From Rhyacophila brunnea (taxonomy: Eukaryota > Arthropoda > Insecta > Trichoptera > Rhyacophilidae), in assembly GCA_022495005.1 (NCBI GenBank), contig JAGYXB010001962.1, forward strand, positions 310,001 through 374,000: a DNA stretch of 64,000 nt, in the 5' to 3' direction. The first letter of the stretch is position 1, and each line of letters begins with the position of its first letter. The position numbers and the translations under genes were made by a program. The notes under the pieces are model-generated. The model ran no database searches and was not told where the DNA came from. It worked only from the letters and a program-made list of their open reading frames with translations. This document shows positions 59,483-64,000 of this stretch, piece after piece.

Positions 59483-59764
59483 CAAACAATCATAAGGTAC
59501 TGTAAGTCCCAAAGACTACGATGGGCGGGACATGTGGAGAGAATGCCTGAAGTTAGAGCGCCAAGGATCATGACGAAGTGGCTACCCCAACGGAAGAGAC
59601 CCAGAGGCCGTCCAAGAAGGAGATGGGCTGACGCAGTAGAAGTGGACTGGGTTCATATAGGAAGACCTGGTAACTGGAGAAGTGTGGCGAGAGACCAGAG
59701 TGAGTGGAGAGCGGTTGTGGAGGAGGCCAAATCCCACCCCGGGATGTAGCGCCGTGGAAGAAGA
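59483..59764 (+). mobile_element. 5'-truncated non-LTR retrotransposon with exact 14-bp TSD, intronic
   Basis: AGAGAAAAGTTAAT occurs at 59469-59482 and 59765-59778. Between them the plus strand reads YCKSQRLRWAGHVERMPEVR, then APRIMTKWLPQRKRPRGRPR, RRWADAVEVDWVHIGRPGNW, RSVARDQSEWRAVVEEAKSH, PGM and a stop at 59747-59749, followed by a GAAGAAG tail. This is an intact RT C-terminus without stops, so the insertion is recent. It is antisense to the host gene, between its exons 4 and 3. Confidence 0.93.
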
Positions 59765-60633
59765 AGAGAAAAGTTAATATTCTTTGCGTATTTTTTCCGT
59801 TGAACAATCCAACAAGTCTTGAAGTGTACTAATAATGAAATAGTAGTGTTGACTTTTGATAAAATTATAATCTGGACTGCTTAGCACAGTTTTAAGTTTT
59901 ATTGAAACCCAGTAATCCTCGCAGAAACCTTAATTTTACCCAAGGTTTTGCGGTACCCGTTTGGGAAATGCTGAACTAAGGTGACCCCAGGAAGATGTTT
60001 AAACGGTATGATGGATAGGTGAGCAAGTCATCGTAAGCATATTGAATGTGAATCATCGAAAATACAACGTTATCAAATATGTCAGAGCACTCTAGTTTTG
60101 ACGAAGCTCTGTGCCCGCCCGCCCCATAATTCACTTGTTGTTTGGCTTCTCAGCGGGACGAATTAACGAAAATACTACGTTATCAAATATGTCAAAGCCC
60201 ATTGAACACGGCAAGCAAAAGGGGCGCGCGCTATTTTATTTTATCCGCTTCTGGACGCGTTGTCGATAGACGGGCGCCGTGGCATTATTTTAATAACAAT
60301 GAAGTCATTGTTTAGTTGTTGGATGTGCGATATTTCGCTGGTAGAATTATGTCATCGTGAATATGAATTACAAGCCGCCGAGAAATAAAATAATATTTTT
60401 ATTGCTTTGTTATGAGAGATGCTGATAATAATAATTATTTTGTGCTTCTCGTGTCCCTTATTATATAGGTGAAGGGTAATGCGCGGGTGGGAAGGGGCCT
60501 ACTTCGTAGTGAGCGCCCCGATCCGCCGCTTTTGGTGGGCATCGTCACTTATATGAAACGATTATTGGTAAAACAACTATAAGATGACTGTTGAATTATA
60601 AAGTAAAGTACTATTTATCTTTACTTAACTTAC

Positions 60634-60733
60634 CAGCATTCTTGATGAATTTTTCCGTGAGGGATTTAACAGAACCTCTCCGGACAGTCCTCGCCTGGTT
60701 TGGGGAAGGGACGTTCTCAATGGCTTTGTTTTG
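60634..60733 (-). CDS. Smoothelin-like gene, exon 3
   Basis: The acceptor is ATTTTGTAG|CAAAAC and the donor AATGCTG|GTAAGT. It encodes QNKAIENVPSPNQARTVRRG, then SVKSLTEKFIKNA (33 codons), phase 0 in and phase 1 out. RRGSVKSLTEKF is a basic, helix-prone motif with an RRxS site of the type used by PKA/PKC-like kinases. It is the most family-like word in the protein. Confidence 0.88.
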
Positions 60734-61044
60734 CTACAAAATAAAAACAAAAAATAGTTAGTGTGAATCTTTACTGAGATAAAGTCAAGGCAGGAATCAG
60801 TGATTCACAAAATGGGTGCTAAATGAACTTAATAAAATAGCCGGATTCCGGAAATGATAATGCAAGACAATAATTCCTTCGTCATTGTATTTTCAAATAG
60901 AGGTTTGTTGTATTGTTAACAAATAAACGTATTGTACCTAAACAATTTGTAACAACTTGATTTTAAATTCCAAAACACAAAAGGAGAATTCGTCAATATT
61001 AACCTCAGAACCATACCTATTAGAAAAATATTTTTTCATTGTTT

Positions 61045-61337
61045 CAATAGGTATATGAACATTAATTCAATTTTTATAGCTGATTTTGGCAAAATTCAAG
61101 AATGAAAACCTAACCTAACCTAACCTAACAGATAATCTAGTATTTCATAATCTAGTTTGCTGCTGGCTTCCTGTAAACCGACAAGAACTGTGTTTTATTT
61201 AGACATGAATTTTATGCCAGTACTATACAACCCAAAGAAGTTGGACGGTCTTTAATACACGGCCATACATTTCCGATACTACATTTCATGGTGAAATGTG
61301 ATACAGCGAACTGCATACGTAGAAGTTTCCAGACACG
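61045..61337 (+). mobile_element. TTAGG-bearing element family A, 5'-truncated, intronic
   Basis: It runs from TATGAACATTAATTCAATTT through four CCTAA units (about 61110-61129) to AGTTTCCAGACACG. The first about 110 bases are missing. It lies between exons 3 and 2 of the host gene. Confidence 0.82.
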
Positions 61338-61615
61338 ATGTTTCTGAGGTGTTCCTAATTATGTATATTCAATAAAGAATGCTAAATTCTTAAATCTTAT
61401 GTATTGATTAATTTTGTTCTGATAAGGTAAGCTGCAGATGGCTAAATTGGTAATATTATGTTTTTGAGGTGATCTGAATAATTTATGTTTAATAAAGTAT
61501 GCTACATTCTTATATATTGCATATTATTCATTGATTTATTAAAAAAATAAATACTCATTAATTAGGATTCAAAATATGATATTCACGTAATTTAATAATA
61601 GTGATCAGCGGGTCT

Positions 61616-62103
61616 TTTCTATACACAAGACGGCTATCGACGATAGTTTATCATATTTATGTATTGAGGCGGTTAATTTTTACAATAAGTTAACCGTCTA
61701 AACTGTCAAAAAGTACTATGTTTTAACAGCCCCTCTCTTGTCTATGTTAACTTTTAGAGCGAGATAGACAGGTTTGACAGTTTAGACGGCTAACTTGTTG
61801 TAACAATTATAATACCTTATGCATTCACTCACTCAACACTCACGATGGCCTTGCGACTTAAGCGTCGTTCCAGGCTCGAATCCTGGGTCTGGCAAGTATA
61901 CATATTGTTTTTCAATTTGTGTATGAGTCAGAGTATTGAACAAGTAGCTGACATCCATTTCTCGTAAAAACAAAAATCTGTTAATACAAACCTCCACTCT
62001 GTGGAGGCCCATATGATCTTATTAGGATCGGACATGGTTTAAAAAAAAATGTGATAAAGTGATAATATTTATAACTCGATAGCCGCCTTGTGTATAGAAT
62101 AGA
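61616..62103. mobile_element. MITE family B with an inserted SINE
   Basis: The left end is TTTTCTATACACAAGACGGC and the right end reads back as CTATTCTATACACAAGGCGG. Family B is colinear to AATACCTTATG (about 61822) and resumes at ATTTATAACTCGATAGCCGC (about 62068). The intervening DNA contains SINE family 1. It lies between exons 3 and 2. Confidence 0.82.
61841..62049 (+). mobile_element. tRNA-derived SINE, family 1, inside MITE B
   Basis: CACGATGGCCTTGCGACTTA (A-box region), GGCTCGAATCCTGGGTCTGG (B box), the body GAGTCAGAGTATTGAACAAG, then CTCTGTGGAGGCCCATATGA and an A-tail at 62040-62049. Part of the tRNA-like head is deleted compared with the copy at 2130. Confidence 0.85.
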
Positions 62104-62333
62104 GGCACAGGAGTAGTTTCATCCACTTGGAAGGAGATTATCAATAGCTATTAAATTTATACAAGTATATTTAAAAAAAAAAATGGTACAATGTGGTTGA
62201 TATAATATTATAGCAATTTTTGTTACTTACTCAGTTTTATAAATAAATAGAAAAATATTAACCTGCCAACTTTTGCTCCATTTTGACATAAATGTGAGAT
62301 AAGGTTATTTGTTTTAAGAGGGCAGAGTTGTAC

Positions 62334-62572
62334 CTTGTAGATTTGCGAGACAGGATTCCCGGCGGAGGCTCCGTAGCGCGTCGTGGCGGTGACGCTGGAA
62401 ACTCCGGGAGTCCGGTGAGAGGCGTTCTTGCCTGATGTGACGTGACCGCCGGTAGACTTAACGAAGTCGTCCAAGTCTTCGGGGTTCGTGGAGTACGCTG
62501 TCATCGTCACGTGGCCTTCTGGCTCTCCTCCGTTCTCTGAGTGGAACTCTTGTCGCACAACCGTGCCTTTTA
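62334..62572 (-). CDS. Smoothelin-like gene, exon 2
   Basis: The acceptor is CCCCTCAG|TAAAAG and the donor TACAAG|GTACAA. With the carried G it encodes 80 residues: VKGTVVRQEFHSENGGEPEG, then HVTMTAYSTNPEDLDDFVKS, TGGHVTSGKNASHRTPGVSS, VTATTRYGASAGNPVSQIYK. The F.SENGG.P.G......YS.NPEDL block appears to be a conserved core, and TRYG is a second short motif. The frame joins exon 1 (phase 1) and exon 3 (phase 0) without a stop. Confidence 0.88.
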
Positions 62573-63008
62573 CTGAGGGGGAGATTGAGAAGTTAAACGT
62601 TGACAGTTAGAAATGAAGCGTCTATTGGCGAATAAATATATTTTCAATATTACTAAGACTGTTTCTATAGGACATGATTTTTATTAGTGTCATTCTTTAT
62701 TTGAGGCATTTATTTTCAAATATCAATAAGTCCATAATTGAATATTTTAAGCATAAATGGTTGGCTATAATCAGCCAAACATTGAAAGGATTGGAGGTAC
62801 CCCTGTGAATATGATAAACTGAAATTACAATATAATAATAGTTACGCTGGCAAGATTTTTTATGCATCAATTATTTTTTAAACAATGATGTCTTTTTAAT
62901 GAAGCGATAGCATCGTCTGCTTCATGGAAACCGTTACTGTATAATAATATAATCATATATTTAATATTCAGGCACTTTATATGCTAAGTTTTATAATTGA
63001 TTATTTAC

Positions 63009-64000
63009 CTTCATATGTTGAAGCGGATCCGTTCTGTTTTCTCAGAGCTTTGATTCCAAAGAGCGGCATCCCGTGCTCGTCAGTGGGTCCAATTCCATAG
63101 CTGGACGTGATCACATCGATCGGTTTGCGGCTCGTTTTCGACGGGCTCTGAGATCGTTTGATAGTTTTATTCTTGTCGTCAGTTTTTTTAGTCGAGTAAG
63201 TTCTCGTTTCAGTGGCCGACGTCTTCCTCAAGATGTTGGCTTTTGCCCATTCCGGTTTATCATCGGAGGACTTTTGCTTTCCAGTTTTGTTGAACACGTC
63301 TTTCGATGAAGTTTTTGTTTTGATGTTAGAGAACGTGCTCTGGTATTCGTTCTTTGTTTTGACATCTTGTTCCCTTGGTCTCTTTAAATCCGGACTCGGG
63401 CTTCTCGTGTAAAGTCTTTCGGTTGGACTCTCTGGATGTTTCTCGGGACTCGGAGTACGTGAAGGTGTCCTTCTTGTTTCATTGTATGAAGACTTTTCAT
63501 TTGTCTGTGATGTACTGGATGATTTCCTCGTATACGAGGCTTGGTATTCTGTACTGGTTTTTTCTTCTTTCCTGACATTCATTGCTCTCTGTACTTCAGG
63601 TTTTAGGTTATTTGAAGCCCCAATCTTCCTCAAGTATGCAGTGGTATACTCTGAAACTTTAGATGACTTTGGTGAAGGACTTGTATATTTTTCCGGACTG
63701 GGTTTTCTGCCCGTTCTCTCTGGACTGATACTTCTGTAGTCTGTCTCAGTTGTGTATTGATTCCTTTCAACATTGTTTACTCTCGTTGATCTATCAGAAC
63801 TTGTGTAGACCCTTTCAGAACTTGTTCTTCGAGTTTTCATGTCAGGGCTATAATCTCTTTTCCTGTCTGGACTTGTAGTTTGTACCGTTCTTTGAGTCTT
63901 CTTATTTGGACTGTATTCTCTTTTTCTATCTGGGCTGATTGTTATGGTCCGCTTGACAGGGCTAGAAGACGTCATGTAAGTTGTTTCTGTTGTTGTTTTC
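63009..64000 (-). CDS. Smoothelin-like gene, exon 1 of those seen (open at window edge)
   Basis: The frame is open from the window edge to a donor GAAG|GTAAAT at 63009, 330 complete codons. An ATG at 63973-63975 lies in frame, but the frame continues upstream (KTTTETTYM), so the true start is outside. Near the N-terminus the SPDRKREYSP / SPDRKRDYSP / SPDMK-type motif repeats, followed by many SP and TP sites (SPSPKSS, TPSRTPSPEKHPESPTERLY). This indicates a long phosphorylatable, disordered segment. Near the C-terminus of the exon, KPIDVITSSYGIGPTDEHGM and PLFGIKALRKQNGSASTYEG form the only ordered-looking block. I assign it to a smoothelin-like cytoskeletal protein by overall motif order. 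An SR-like or microtubule-associated protein remains possible. Confidence 0.8.

Noticed and set aside
63073..63739. Four plus-strand open frames over the last exon
   Set aside because: They are shadows of the minus-strand Ser/Pro-rich exon, which has a proper donor site and continues in frame into the next exon.

Overview
This window looks like an insect nuclear genome. It is AT-rich and full of transposon remains. It carries internal TTAGG tracts (the insect telomere motif) and pieces of RTE/jockey-type non-LTR retrotransposons, hAT, mariner and piggyBac-like elements. At the right edge there is one spliced gene with GT-AG introns. No bacterial-type operon, CRISPR array or intact virus is visible. 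The frequent GTAGGTAC/GTACCTAC words and the repeat style fit Hemiptera or Lepidoptera, but I cannot fix the order from sequence alone.

Right end (55.5-64 kb): six minus-strand coding exons can be joined in one frame. Their phases are 1,0,1,1,1,0 and together they encode about 587 residues, open at both ends. The protein starts with a Ser/Pro/Arg-rich, low-complexity region. A conserved-looking GIGPTDEHGMPLFGIKALR block, a SENGG/YSTNPEDLDDF block, an RRGSVKSLTEKFI block and an EARALLNKFLGATVLMAGME block follow. This order resembles invertebrate smoothelin-like cytoskeletal proteins. The smoothelin and calponin-homology segments that would confirm this would lie further 3' and were not found, so the name is moderate confidence.

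Everything left of 55 kb appears to be intron or intergenic DNA made largely of non-autonomous elements. Exact or near-exact target-site duplications (TSDs) give many boundaries. hAT-type elements with 8-bp TSDs lie at 4767, 11416, 20844, 25728, 27018, 30348, 44687 and 46456. A family with 8-bp TSDs and an internal TTAGG tract lies at 19789, 24911 and 44017, with more copies elsewhere. TA-flanked MITEs lie at 38061, 39803 and 45298, TTA-flanked MITEs at 45527 and 53572, and a TTAA-flanked piggyBac-like element at 12414. There are two tRNA-derived SINE families and at least eight 3' ends of non-LTR retrotransposons, one with a clean 14-bp TSD inside an intron of the gene.

The most informative structures are the nests. 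At 19.7-21.6 kb a mariner transposase relic is split by a TTAGG-bearing element, which is itself split by a long-TIR MITE, and a separate hAT relic sits at the mariner's far end. At 44.7-45.9 kb there is a three-level nest. At 24.8-25.5 kb, 50.8-51.9 kb, 53.3-54 kb, 57.5-58.4 kb and 61.6-62.1 kb there are two-level nests. They allow relative dating of the families. Two GC/CpG-rich islands (29.75-30.02 kb and 41.64-41.86 kb) and a palindromic NRF-1-like site at 52419 are the only non-repeat signals outside the gene that hint at function.
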